From the IMG/VR virus record IMGVR_UViG_3300012931_000759, positions 248,001-312,000 of that record: 64,000 nucleotides of DNA. One strand, given 5' to 3'. Below the pieces are notes generated by a model. That model did not search any database and was not told where the DNA came from. It was given only the letters and a program-made list of their open reading frames with translations. Positions 46,482 to 55,341 of this stretch are shown here, in pieces (within the stretch, counting starts at the first letter, position 1; every line of letters starts with the position of its first letter). A program made the position numbers and the translations under genes. Source of the DNA: a virus.

Positions 46482-47239
46482 AGGGAATAGTTCTTGCTGG
46501 GGGCACAGGTTTGCGTTTGGGACCCTTGTCAAAGGTGACAAATAAGCACCTCCTTCCTGTCGGACCGGTTCCAATGCTATTTCATCCAATCAGCCAATTC
46601 CTCGAAAATGGTATCGAGGAAATCTGTGTAGTTTCAGGACTGTTTCACCTAGGATCTGTTGTGGAACTTCTTGGAAGTGGCAGCCGATACAGATGCCAAT
46701 TCACATACAAGGTCCAGGACGAGGCTGGAGGCATTGCTGAAGCCTTGCTACTTTGCCAAGATTTTGCGGGCGACAGCGATATTGCGGTTATTCTCGGTGA
46801 CAATATTTTCGGGGAATTGTTGGATTTCAATAGATCAGTTAAAGGAGGCGTCCTATACCTGAAAGAGGTTCCTGATCCTCACAGATTCGGCGTAGCGGAA
46901 GTCGACCACCTAAAGCGCCTGGTTGATATAGAGGAAAAGCCAGAGAATCCCAAAAGCAATCTTGCTATTACTGGAGCTTACCTATATTCGCCAGCTGTCT
47001 GGGAATTAGCTGGGCAAATTAGTAGGTCGGCGCGGGGCGAACTTGAAATTACGGATATCAATAAGGCATTGATTTGTAAAGGTATTGTCGACACATTTGA
47101 AATGGGAGGATGGTGGTCGGATGCTGGAACGCAAGAGTCGTTTCGCAAGGCCAACCAGGAGGTGTGGGACAACCTATGCCCACGGCTCATGGACAGGATT
47201 TTGGGCATGTCGAAGGCATGTCGGGAGGAAAAGCGATGA
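46478..47239 (+). CDS. rmlA: Glucose-1-phosphate thymidylyltransferase
   Basis: 253 residues, some 35-40 fewer than cellular RmlA. The nucleotide loop GGTGLRLGPLSKVTNKHLLPV, the ILGDNIFG metal site, EVPDPHRFGVAEVD, EEKPENPKSN and GGWWSDAGTQESF are conserved. The missing part is at the C-terminus, where cellular enzymes have a regulatory site. It makes dTDP-glucose from glucose-1-phosphate and dTTP, the first step of the dTDP-sugar route. GC is lower than in most of the cassette. Confidence 0.9.
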   Translation: MKGIVLAGGTGLRLGPLSKVTNKHLLPVGPVPMLFHPISQFLENGIEEICVVSGLFHLGSVVELLGSGSRYRCQFTYKVQDEAGGIAEALLLCQDFAGDSDIAVILGDNIFGELLDFNRSVKGGVLYLKEVPDPHRFGVAEVDHLKRLVDIEEKPENPKSNLAITGAYLYSPAVWELAGQISRSARGELEITDINKALICKGIVDTFEMGGWWSDAGTQESFRKANQEVWDNLCPRLMDRILGMSKACREEKR

Positions 47240-48111
47240 AAGTATCGGTGGTTATATCCGCATGCGACAACAGGGTCCACCTGTTTGAACGGGCTCTAGA
47301 CACCTGGGCGTCCCAGACAATGCCCAAGGATGAGTTCGAACTGTTGGTTGTAGACGACGCAGAACGCGAAAGCCTCCGCCAGCTGTGCCAAACTAAGGGT
47401 CCTGCCTGTGGGCTAAATATACGGTTCATTAGGATCGACAAGTCCAGGAGTGTGATCCCGGTAAAAAGCTTCATTCCGGTGCTGACGAACAACGTGGGTT
47501 TCCGCAAGGCGGCTGGGGAAGTTGTAGTCGTGACCGGCCCGGAGACGCTACAAGCATCCACCAACATGGAGATGGCCTGGACTATGCGCGATAGAACCGA
47601 ATGTGCCTATGGCCTCGTTTTCCGGGCGAACGCGTCCGCGACAGACTATATCGCTAAGGGATGGGACCGACTGAGGCGCCTTCCGATAGAGCACCTTCTC
47701 CAGATCCCCGGGGCGAAGGACAACTGCGTCACGATGTCACCTCACCCACCGGCCTATTGGTACTTTATGAGCGTTGCTAAAAAATATGTCGAGCAGATAG
47801 GTGGAGTTGATGAACGATTTCTTGGTGGCCTCTGTGCAGAGGACGACGACTTCTCCAATCGCATGAGGATGGCCGGAGTTGAGCCTGTGTTCGAGCACAG
47901 AATTGTGGGGATCCACCAGGATCACTCAAGAGAAGACCACAACGACGGCGTCCACATCAACCGGCGCGAAGGTCTAGGGTACAACCTCTGGGTTCATAAT
48001 TTCAGTCTAATGCAGGACAACTTGGTCAAAGGGGATCCAGTTGCGAACCAAGGGTATGATTGGGGAAGCTCTGACTTGACCATCATCGACGAGACGTACG
48101 GAGGCCGATGA
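47236..48111 (+). CDS. GT2-family glycosyltransferase
   Basis: 291 residues from the ATG at 47236 (GGGAGGAAAAG site, overlap with the RmlA stop). VSVVISACDNRVHLFERALD, LLVVDDAER and TGPETLQAS (in place of a DxD) form the GT-A core, and the FLGGLCAEDDDFSNRMRMAG segment is the ED catalytic base of GT2 enzymes. The C-terminal 60 residues are His/Asn-rich. It would transfer one of the activated sugars made by the surrounding genes. Confidence 0.75.
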   Translation: MKVSVVISACDNRVHLFERALDTWASQTMPKDEFELLVVDDAERESLRQLCQTKGPACGLNIRFIRIDKSRSVIPVKSFIPVLTNNVGFRKAAGEVVVVTGPETLQASTNMEMAWTMRDRTECAYGLVFRANASATDYIAKGWDRLRRLPIEHLLQIPGAKDNCVTMSPHPPAYWYFMSVAKKYVEQIGGVDERFLGGLCAEDDDFSNRMRMAGVEPVFEHRIVGIHQDHSREDHNDGVHINRREGLGYNLWVHNFSLMQDNLVKGDPVANQGYDWGSSDLTIIDETYGGR

Positions 48112-48686
48112 TGAAGCTACACATGGGATGTGGGACAGTGTACCTCAAGGGGTACATAAATATAGACGGCGCCCCTGACTATCTTTCCGACGAGTGCCCT
48201 ACGGAACTTCTGACCCAGAATGCAACTGAGTTCGACCGGTACTATAAACAAGAGTTCTGTACACTTCCAGGGCATGTGGTTGCCGACCTGAAGCACAACC
48301 TGATGGAGCCACTGCCATTCCCCAATGGGTTCGTGGACGAGATCGTAATGTACCAGGTCTTGGAGCATATCCCAGTTTACGAGGTTGGGAAACTCGTGGC
48401 TGACATCGCGCGTGTGCTCAGGATCGGGGGCGCATTTATCGTGAGCGTTCCGGACATCAAAGAAACCGCGAAGTTGTTGGCGGCTGCCCAAACCGAGCAG
48501 GAAGAGGATTGGGCTATCAGACTCCTACACGGAACACAGAGAAACCAGTGGTCCCACCATTTCTGCGGATATGTAACTCGCACTCTCAAATCGCTCCTTG
48601 CGCAGCATGGCTTCTCGACCTTTGAGGATATGCCGAGCATCAACTTTTACCCAGTCATACACCTAAAGGCAATCAAGGGGGGATAA
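48108..48686 (+). CDS. Class I SAM-dependent methyltransferase
   Basis: 192 residues. LHMGCGTVYLKGYINIDGAP contains motif I and the acidic strand-2 end, VDEIVMYQVLEHIPVYEVG is the motif IV region, and RVLRIGGAFIVSVPDI motif V. It is of the Methyltransf_11 type. Start at 48108 by ATGA overlap, or 48111 for the second Met. A sugar O-methylation role is likely from context. Confidence 0.7.
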   Translation: MMKLHMGCGTVYLKGYINIDGAPDYLSDECPTELLTQNATEFDRYYKQEFCTLPGHVVADLKHNLMEPLPFPNGFVDEIVMYQVLEHIPVYEVGKLVADIARVLRIGGAFIVSVPDIKETAKLLAAAQTEQEEDWAIRLLHGTQRNQWSHHFCGYVTRTLKSLLAQHGFSTFEDMPSINFYPVIHLKAIKGG

Positions 48687-49655
48687 ATGAGAGTCATGGT
48701 AACAGGTGGAACAGGCTTTCTCGGCACGCATGTCGTCGCCGAACTTGAAAATCGTGGACATATAGTTGATGCTTTGCCAACTCCTAGTGAAAATTCCGGG
48801 TACGACCTTACAAATATGTGCGATGTCGTAGCTGCATTCTCGCTCCCGATACCGCCCGATGCCGTCATCCACCTGGCCGCCAAGTGCGGAGGCATTGGGG
48901 CAAACATGCGTCGGCCGGGGGAGTTCTTTAGGGACAACATCTTAATGGGTGTTAATACAATAGATGTTGCGAAAACCTGTGGCATCAGGAAGTTCGTGTG
49001 CGTGGGTACTATATGCGCTTATCCGGAGCACACACCGGTGCCGTTCAAGGAGACTGATCTTTGGAAAGGATATCCGGAGCCCACAAATGGAGCATACGGT
49101 ATCGCCAAGAAGGCACTTATGGTCATGCTACAGTCATACCGGCAGCAGTATGGCTTTAACGGGATCTACCTCCTACCGGTCAATCTCTATGGGCCTGGAG
49201 ATCATTTCTCCCTGGAGGACTCGCATGTCATCCCAGCAATGATCCGTAAATTCGACACGGCTAAGGACGAGGGAAGGCCCACCGTCTCCTTGTGGGGCAC
49301 TGGCAGTGCCTCCAGGGAATTCCTGTACGTCAAGGACGCAGCTAAAGGGATCGTTGACGCACTGGAACGCTACGATGGGCCGGAGCCGGTAAATCTCGGG
49401 AATGGGCACGAAATCTCGATCCGTAAACTGGCGGAGAAGATACAGGACACGGTCGGCTACAATGGGATCATCGAGTGGGATATCTCCAAGCCCGACGGCC
49501 AGCCGCGCCGGTGTCTCGACACGAGTCGCGCCAAGGAGCTGTTTGGTTTTGAGGCCAAGACGCCATTCCTGCTCGGGTTGATCGAGACATACGAATGGTG
49601 GCTGGCCAATAAGGCCGTCATCCTGGCGCAAGAAAATATGTCGCATAAGGAATAA
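48687..49655 (+). CDS. fcl: GDP-L-fucose synthase
   Basis: 322 residues, the usual size. TGGTGFLG is the NADP loop. AAKCGGIGANMRRPGEFF, VGTICAYPEHTPVPFKE, PEPTNGAYGIAKKALMVM (Tyr-x3-Lys) and LLPVNLYGPGDHF are diagnostic of the epimerase/reductase, as is SREFLYVKDAA. It performs the double epimerisation and reduction from GDP-4-keto-6-deoxymannose to GDP-L-fucose. The dehydratase that feeds it is the next gene. The AGGGGGGATAA leader provides the ribosome site. Confidence 0.9.
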   Translation: MRVMVTGGTGFLGTHVVAELENRGHIVDALPTPSENSGYDLTNMCDVVAAFSLPIPPDAVIHLAAKCGGIGANMRRPGEFFRDNILMGVNTIDVAKTCGIRKFVCVGTICAYPEHTPVPFKETDLWKGYPEPTNGAYGIAKKALMVMLQSYRQQYGFNGIYLLPVNLYGPGDHFSLEDSHVIPAMIRKFDTAKDEGRPTVSLWGTGSASREFLYVKDAAKGIVDALERYDGPEPVNLGNGHEISIRKLAEKIQDTVGYNGIIEWDISKPDGQPRRCLDTSRAKELFGFEAKTPFLLGLIETYEWWLANKAVILAQENMSHKE

Positions 49656-49657
49656 TT

Positions 49658-50650
49658 ATGAAACATACAGCACTCATTACTGGAATAGGTGGACAAGATG
49701 CTAGTTTTATGGCCGAATTCCTTTTGGAAAAAGGGTATCGCGTCATTGGTTTGATTCGCCGTAACGCCATGCGCAGTCTGGGAAACGCGGCTCATCTTGA
49801 GAACGACATCGACATCGAGGAGGGAGACATCACGGATGCCACCTCGATGATGCGTATCATTCAGCGCTCTAGACCGCATGAGATCTATAATCTGGCGGCC
49901 CAGTCCCATGTAGGGACCAGTTTTGAGCAACCGGTGGCCACGGTGAACATCGACACCCTCGGGGTGGTTAATATCCTTGAGGCGATTAAGACCCTCGGGT
50001 TCTCAACCCGGATCTTCCAGGCCTCGACAAGCGAGTTGTGGGGTGACTCTCTTCCACCACAGAACGAAGAAACCGTCATGCGTCCGCGCAGTCCATATGC
50101 CATAGCAAAACTTGCGTCGCATTGGTTCATCAGGATGTATCGCGAGGCGTATAGGATGTACTGCTGCGCCGGTATTACCCATAACCATGAATCTGAGCGG
50201 CGCGGTCCGCTTTTCGTGACCAGGAAGATTTCGCTTGGGGTGGCCAACGTTCTGAAAGATCCATCGTACAGGATCAAACTGGGCAACATTGACGCCGCTA
50301 GGGACTGGGGCTACGCCCCGGATTTTGTAGAGGGGTTCTGGCTATCTCTACAGCAGCCAAAACCCGACGATTTTGTCTTCGCCACTGGCGAGATGCACAC
50401 AGTTGGGGAGTTTGTAGAGAAAGCCTTCGCTAGGGCTGGAATAGAGGACTGGGGCACGTACGTCGAGGTCGACCGTTTCATGATGCGCCCATTGGAGGTT
50501 GAGAGCTTGTGCGGGGATCCATCCAAGGCCAAAGCGACACTTGGGTGGGAGCCGAAAGTCAAGTTCGAGCAGCTCGTCAAGATCATGGTTGAGTACGACT
50601 GTAAGCTGCTCGGTGTCGAAGATAAATTGCCGAAAATAGAGGGAAAGTAA
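49658..50650 (+). CDS. gmd: GDP-mannose 4,6-dehydratase
   Basis: 330 residues (cellular enzymes 345-370). The start TALITGIGGQDASFMAEFLL, NLAAQSHVGTSFEQP, QASTSELWGD, SPYAIAKLASHWF (Tyr-x3-Lys), NHESERRGPLFVTRKI and RDWGYAPDFVEG are all diagnostic. It converts GDP-mannose to GDP-4-keto-6-deoxymannose for Fcl. GDP-mannose must come from the host, as no ManB/ManC is in the window. Confidence 0.92.
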   Translation: MKHTALITGIGGQDASFMAEFLLEKGYRVIGLIRRNAMRSLGNAAHLENDIDIEEGDITDATSMMRIIQRSRPHEIYNLAAQSHVGTSFEQPVATVNIDTLGVVNILEAIKTLGFSTRIFQASTSELWGDSLPPQNEETVMRPRSPYAIAKLASHWFIRMYREAYRMYCCAGITHNHESERRGPLFVTRKISLGVANVLKDPSYRIKLGNIDAARDWGYAPDFVEGFWLSLQQPKPDDFVFATGEMHTVGEFVEKAFARAGIEDWGTYVEVDRFMMRPLEVESLCGDPSKAKATLGWEPKVKFEQLVKIMVEYDCKLLGVEDKLPKIEGK

Positions 50651-51447
50651 TGAGCCAACGACACCATTCGACCGTCGGAGTGTATATGCCAGCGCACAAC
50701 GTTGTAGCATACATAGGCGACGCCATCAAGAGCATTATCGCCCAAGATTTCAAGGACTGGGAACTTGTGGTGCTGGATGACGCCTCGGATGACGGCACTT
50801 TCGAGGCGGCCATGAAGGTGGCAAACGACCATTGTTGTGTTCTGCGCAACGACACCCGTTGCGGCCTGATCGGAAAGCTGAAGAACGAGAGCATTGACCG
50901 CCTTTACAAACCTGAGTTTATCTGTCACGTGGGAGCGGACGATACGATCCCACCCGACTGCCTGTCATCGTTTGTGTCATTTATGCGTGTTAATCTAGAC
51001 CTGGTGGCGGCCTGTGGTACATTCGACTGTTTCGATGACGCAGGGAATAAGTGGATGATGCCGCACGTCCTGGCAGACAAGGGCTTCAGCAGAGAGAGAC
51101 TTTTGCGATACATGAATTTCTACCCACAAAGATTTTATAGGAAGGAAGCTGTTGAAATAGTTGGAGGATACTCTAACACCCTGTCGTCAGCGGTTGACTA
51201 CGATTTAGCTCTTAGGCTCGACGAAAAGTTCCCGGGCAGACTGGGACGACTTGAGGGAAAAATCACCTATCACTACCGGCAGCACCCCTTACAGATTTCG
51301 AGGGCAGCTAGGTTGGAGCAAGATCTGAATGCCAAGGTAGCGCTCCAAACGGCTCTTGATCGTCGCAAAACCGGACAGGAGGTAGTGAACGACAAGCCGC
51401 CTTTCCAGCTTAGGGAGCAAGAGGGGCACTTCATATGGGGAAAGTGA
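50650..51447 (+). CDS. GT2-family glycosyltransferase
   Basis: 265 residues. VGVYMPAHNVVAYIGDAIKS, LVVLDDASDDGTFEAAMKV and CHVGADDTIPPD (DxD) give a plain GT2 core, and SSAVDYDLALRLDEKF supplies the ED-like base. The C-terminal 60 residues are charged. It follows gmd with a TAATG overlap, so fucose could be its donor; this is an inference from order. Confidence 0.8.
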   Translation: MSQRHHSTVGVYMPAHNVVAYIGDAIKSIIAQDFKDWELVVLDDASDDGTFEAAMKVANDHCCVLRNDTRCGLIGKLKNESIDRLYKPEFICHVGADDTIPPDCLSSFVSFMRVNLDLVAACGTFDCFDDAGNKWMMPHVLADKGFSRERLLRYMNFYPQRFYRKEAVEIVGGYSNTLSSAVDYDLALRLDEKFPGRLGRLEGKITYHYRQHPLQISRAARLEQDLNAKVALQTALDRRKTGQEVVNDKPPFQLREQEGHFIWGK

Positions 51448-52343
51448 TGAGGAAAATCCTTGTTTGCGGTTCAGCTGGATTTCTGATGTCGAACATGATG
51501 CGGTACATGTTATATCGCACAAAGGATTACGAGTTCGCCAGCATCGACCCATTGCGGAACAAGGAGGACCAGCGCAATATCTACATGCACAAGAGGCATT
51601 CATTCCATGTGGGTGATGTCGGCAATCCCGAACTTCTGGATAGGGTAGTACGCATCGAGAATCCGGACATTGTGGTTATAGGTACCGGAACGCCGCAACC
51701 TATTTACTCTAATGGTGCGGCTGTCGAGGATATTGTTCTCCCGACAGCCTCTGTATGCGACCTTTCCAAGATCTACGGCTTCCGTGTTGTGCGGCTAGTA
51801 CCAGATGTGGATATTACAGATATGGGTAGCAGATCCCTGTGGAATCATGTCGAGACCATGGTGTTTGATGTGAGGGGCACAGTTTTACGTATGCCAGTAT
51901 GTTTTGGAAGGAGGGGTCGTGGCTTGTTCGAACAGGCGTTGTGTACAATCCTCTCAGGGCATGCTTGTTCAGGATGGAAACTAGATACTAGGAAAAGATG
52001 GTACGCCTATGCAGAGGATGTGGCTTCTATGCTCTGGTTTATTATGGAGAATCCAACTGTGCGCATTCCTGGACCACCTCCGATCCCAAACATAGTCAGG
52101 ATGCCAGCCCTTGGATGCGCCAATACAGCGGATATGATTGCTATGGCGCATCCTGTGTTGGGGTGGGGACAACCCTTTACATATAATATATATATGGGAA
52201 AGGAAGAGCCAATATTACCAGGCTGGATGCCAGACTCTAAAGATCTTATTGATGCTGTTTTAAAAACAGCAAAATGGTATACAATGAATAAGTGGATTTT
52301 TGATACAGAAGGCTACATATCCCCTCTATCCGGAGGACGTTAA
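51447..52343 (+). CDS. Degenerate NAD-dependent epimerase/dehydratase-like protein
   Basis: 298 residues from the ATG at 51447 (TGATG overlap, GGGGAAA upstream). Order of strands is of the extended SDR type: ILVCGSAGFLMSN, VGDVGNPELLDRV, IVVIGTGTPQP, YAYAEDVASMLWF. The third glycine of the dinucleotide loop is replaced by Met, and the Tyr-x3-Lys pair is missing where WNHVET stands. It may have lost catalysis and serve for binding, or use another chemistry. AT content rises toward its end, where a promoter-like sequence occurs. Confidence 0.6.
   Translation: MRKILVCGSAGFLMSNMMRYMLYRTKDYEFASIDPLRNKEDQRNIYMHKRHSFHVGDVGNPELLDRVVRIENPDIVVIGTGTPQPIYSNGAAVEDIVLPTASVCDLSKIYGFRVVRLVPDVDITDMGSRSLWNHVETMVFDVRGTVLRMPVCFGRRGRGLFEQALCTILSGHACSGWKLDTRKRWYAYAEDVASMLWFIMENPTVRIPGPPPIPNIVRMPALGCANTADMIAMAHPVLGWGQPFTYNIYMGKEEPILPGWMPDSKDLIDAVLKTAKWYTMNKWIFDTEGYISPLSGGR
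52158..52187 (+). promoter_or_regulatory. Possible promoter before the tubulin-like gene
   Basis: A perfect TATAAT (52182-52187) is 18 bases from a poor TTGGGG (52158-52163) inside the end of the SDR-like gene, about 210 bases upstream of the tubulin-like start. It lies where gene functions change from sugars to replication. Only half of the -35 box matches. Confidence 0.25.
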
Positions 52344-52395
52344 AGAAATATCCGCGTGCGCGAGCACTGTCAAGCGGAAAATGGAGAATACCAAG

Positions 52396-53790
52396 ATGAC
52401 CGAGGAAAAAACGAATCACGTCGTTGTGGAGGAAAGCACACGACCCGGCGCCCAGGCCGATGATGAATTGGAGCGCCACCTTGCGGAGCCCCCGCTGGAT
52501 CCGGCAGTCCTGGAGCGTCTTCGCGCCAAGCAAAACACAGCAAAGGAGGCTACTGTACCGGCACCTGTGGTGCCGACGAAAACGGACCGTAGCCTGAACT
52601 TTGGAGTCGTCGGCCTAGGACAGGCCGGCTCCAGGATTGCTGAGGCTTTCCATGATCTCGGATACGATGCCTGCGTTATCAACACAGCAACGCAGGACCT
52701 GGAATTCATCGGTATGCCCGAGAACAGGAAACTATTTCTGCCCTTCGCTCTTGGAGGTGCGGGTAAGGAACTCGACAACGGGCGGCAGGCCGTCGAGCAG
52801 AATGCCGAGGCTATCATGACCAAACTACACGCGATGTTTGGTGACAAGAATCAGATGATGCTGCTTGCCGTCAGTGGCGGCGGCGGCACTGGGAGCGGCG
52901 GTGCTGAGGCCATCATTGGGCTCATGAGTACGCTTGGTAAACCAGTTGGTGTGATCTACGTTCTACCCATGGACACCGAAGATTCACTAACAAAGCATAA
53001 TGCCGTCACGACATTGGGTAGGCTGGCCAAAATGACTAGCGCCGACACAATCTCTACTTTGATCGTGGTCGACAATGCGAAGATCGAACTACTGTACCCA
53101 GGATTGAGCAAGGCGGCCTTCTGGCCAGCAGCTAATCGGGCGATCGTTGAGCCACTTCATCTGTTCAACAGTCTGTCGGCTATGGCTACGCCGTACGATA
53201 GTCTAGATTCGATGGACTTCGGACGTATCTTCACGGCTGGCGACTGTCTGATCTACGGGATGATGGAGGTTCCAAACTACAGGGAGACAACCGCCATCGC
53301 CGAGGCTGTCATGAGCCAACTTGAAGGAAGTCTCTTGGCGGGGGATTTCAATTTGAAAGAGGCTAGATTCGGCGGACTTCTTGTAGTAGGAAGCCCGCAG
53401 TCAATGGCAAGTTTGCCAGCGGAAAACATCCATTACGCGGCCCATATGGTGAGTGAGGCCTGCGATTATGCGCAACTGACTCGTGGAGTGTATGAAATCC
53501 CAGACATTGGGGATGATGTTGTGCGCGTCTACACAATGTTTAGTGGTCTCGGACTTCCGGCGGCCAGGATCGACATCCTCAAGCAGGAGGCTGAGGACCA
53601 AATGCGGCAGATCCACGAGAAGGAGAAGACACGCGCCTCGCGGATGGAGGTTGATTACGGGGCTGGGGGCGGAACTGTTGCGAAGGCTCAGGAAATCCGC
53701 CGACTTATACAGAAGGACAAGAGTAGTTTCGGCAAGCTGACATCGAACGCCAACAGGCGTCCCGACATCATTGATCGCCGGAGGCGCTAA
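52396..53790 (+). CDS. Tubulin/FtsZ-family GTPase
   Basis: 464 residues from the ATG at 52396 (GGAG 9 bases before); the ATG at 52381 is an alternative. A disordered, acidic N-terminal arm (about 65 residues) is followed by NFGVVGLGQAGSRIAEAF, VINTATQDLEF and the tubulin signature AVSGGGGTGSGGAEAIIGL near residue 160. The loop that reaches the next subunit in FtsZ seems to read FNLKEARFGG, so the usual acidic pair is not fully kept. The C-terminal 40 residues are Arg/Lys-rich. Phage homologues such as PhuZ and TubZ build filaments that centre the phage nucleus or move DNA. Placed next to replication genes. Confidence 0.8.
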   Translation: MTEEKTNHVVVEESTRPGAQADDELERHLAEPPLDPAVLERLRAKQNTAKEATVPAPVVPTKTDRSLNFGVVGLGQAGSRIAEAFHDLGYDACVINTATQDLEFIGMPENRKLFLPFALGGAGKELDNGRQAVEQNAEAIMTKLHAMFGDKNQMMLLAVSGGGGTGSGGAEAIIGLMSTLGKPVGVIYVLPMDTEDSLTKHNAVTTLGRLAKMTSADTISTLIVVDNAKIELLYPGLSKAAFWPAANRAIVEPLHLFNSLSAMATPYDSLDSMDFGRIFTAGDCLIYGMMEVPNYRETTAIAEAVMSQLEGSLLAGDFNLKEARFGGLLVVGSPQSMASLPAENIHYAAHMVSEACDYAQLTRGVYEIPDIGDDVVRVYTMFSGLGLPAARIDILKQEAEDQMRQIHEKEKTRASRMEVDYGAGGGTVAKAQEIRRLIQKDKSSFGKLTSNANRRPDIIDRRRR

Positions 53791-53802
53791 GCAGGAGTTC
53801 CT

Positions 53803-55341
53803 GTGCCGGTTCGGATCATCATCAATAATATTTGGTCGCGTATTAGCGGTTTGTCCGAGGCTGGCATAGGGCTCGTCGACGATCTTGACCTACAGCTGAG
53901 TTTCCATATTGAAGGCTATCAGTATATGCGGGCTTTCAAGCAGGGTTGGTATGACAAGGAGAGCGGCCAATGGCGACACTGGGATGGTCGCAGACATCTG
54001 CTCAACCAGAAGATGGTGTTCCCCACCGGGCTTCTGACTAGGGTCACGGCGTTCCTCGATCGGCGTAAGGTCGCGTACGAGTTGAGCGACCAGCGCGCGC
54101 CCGTCGTGGGTGGTGGGCGTTTCGATGTGGCCGGGCGCACCCCTTGGCCGCACCAGAAGGCCGCAGTCGAAGCGGCGCTGAAGGCCGAGCGTGGAATTAT
54201 CCGCATTGGGACAGGTGGTGGTAAAACATACATGGCGGCAATGATGATTGCCGAGTACAATATACCGACGATGATATACGTCGTCGGTAAAGACCTACTC
54301 CACCAGTTTCACCGCGAGATGAGCAAGGCCCTTGGACGCAATAGTGTCGGTATCGTGGGAGATGGATACTGCGATGTGCGCAGATTTACTGTGTGTTCTG
54401 TATGGACTGCCGCCACAGCATTTGGACTGAAGTCTCATGTTTCATTGGATGACGAGGACTGGGCACCAGATATTGTGTCCATAGGCCCCAAAAGCAAGCG
54501 GGCCATTCAGAGTGCTGTGGAGAACGCCAACCTGGCCATTTTCGACGAGGCGCATTTTCTGGCGTGCGAAACAATCCAGGAGATCTTCAAGGCAAGCAAA
54601 TGTTGTCGGTACATGTTTGGCATGACCGGCACGGATTGGAGGGATGATGGGGCAGATCTACTCCTAGAGGCCTCGTGCGGCGGGCGCATCTTCAATATGC
54701 CTGCGTCTAAACTTATAGAAATGGGGTACTTGGTCACGCCCAAGATAGCGCTGGTGGAGATGCCGCCGCTCGATGAGCCCTGCCCGAACAGCTGGAGCGC
54801 GGTGTACAGCCGCTACGTGACGCACAACGAAGTCCGGAACCAGGCGATTATTGATGGGGCGCGAAGGCTCATCAACATGGGAAGAAAGGTTCTGATCCTC
54901 GTGCGTTATCTTCCACATGGCCAAAAACTTGTCGACATGCTACAGGATTTGCCCGTATTCTTCGTCAATGGGAGATTGGACGGCGAAACCCGGCAGGCGG
55001 TCAAGGAGCGGTTCGAAAGGGGTGAACTGCGCTGCCTAGTGGCGTCGTCGGTTTTCGACATCGGCGTCGACATTCCGAGCCTAGACGCGCTAGTACTGGC
55101 CGGGGCGGGAAAGTCGACAGTACGCGTCCTACAGCGCATTGGCCGCGTTATACGGGCGGCGGAAGGCAAGAAGGACGCCATTGTGATGGACTTTATCGAC
55201 AATGCCAAATATCTCGATAAGCACTCCGCAATCCGTATCGCCGTCTACGAGGCAGAGCCAGGGTTCAGGCTCAAGTTTCCGAAGGGGTTTGACCACGACT
55301 CGCTCAAACGGATCAAAAAGCTCAAGGCGAAAATCGGCTGA
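53803..55341 (+). CDS. Superfamily 2 DNA helicase (UvsW/XPB-like)
   Basis: 512 residues starting at GTG with CAGGAG 8 bases before. A small N-terminal domain (1-105) resembles the UvsW lead. Helicase motifs are: Q-like TPWPHQKAAVEAAL, motif I RIGTGGGKTYMAA near residue 140, motif II FDEAH, motif III MTGTDWR, motif V SVFDIGVDIPSLDALVL, motif VI QRIGRVIRA. Likely role is remodelling of forks, R-loops or recombination intermediates. It overlaps the next, zinc-ribbon, gene or its start region. Confidence 0.85.
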   Translation: MPVRIIINNIWSRISGLSEAGIGLVDDLDLQLSFHIEGYQYMRAFKQGWYDKESGQWRHWDGRRHLLNQKMVFPTGLLTRVTAFLDRRKVAYELSDQRAPVVGGGRFDVAGRTPWPHQKAAVEAALKAERGIIRIGTGGGKTYMAAMMIAEYNIPTMIYVVGKDLLHQFHREMSKALGRNSVGIVGDGYCDVRRFTVCSVWTAATAFGLKSHVSLDDEDWAPDIVSIGPKSKRAIQSAVENANLAIFDEAHFLACETIQEIFKASKCCRYMFGMTGTDWRDDGADLLLEASCGGRIFNMPASKLIEMGYLVTPKIALVEMPPLDEPCPNSWSAVYSRYVTHNEVRNQAIIDGARRLINMGRKVLILVRYLPHGQKLVDMLQDLPVFFVNGRLDGETRQAVKERFERGELRCLVASSVFDIGVDIPSLDALVLAGAGKSTVRVLQRIGRVIRAAEGKKDAIVMDFIDNAKYLDKHSAIRIAVYEAEPGFRLKFPKGFDHDSLKRIKKLKAKIG

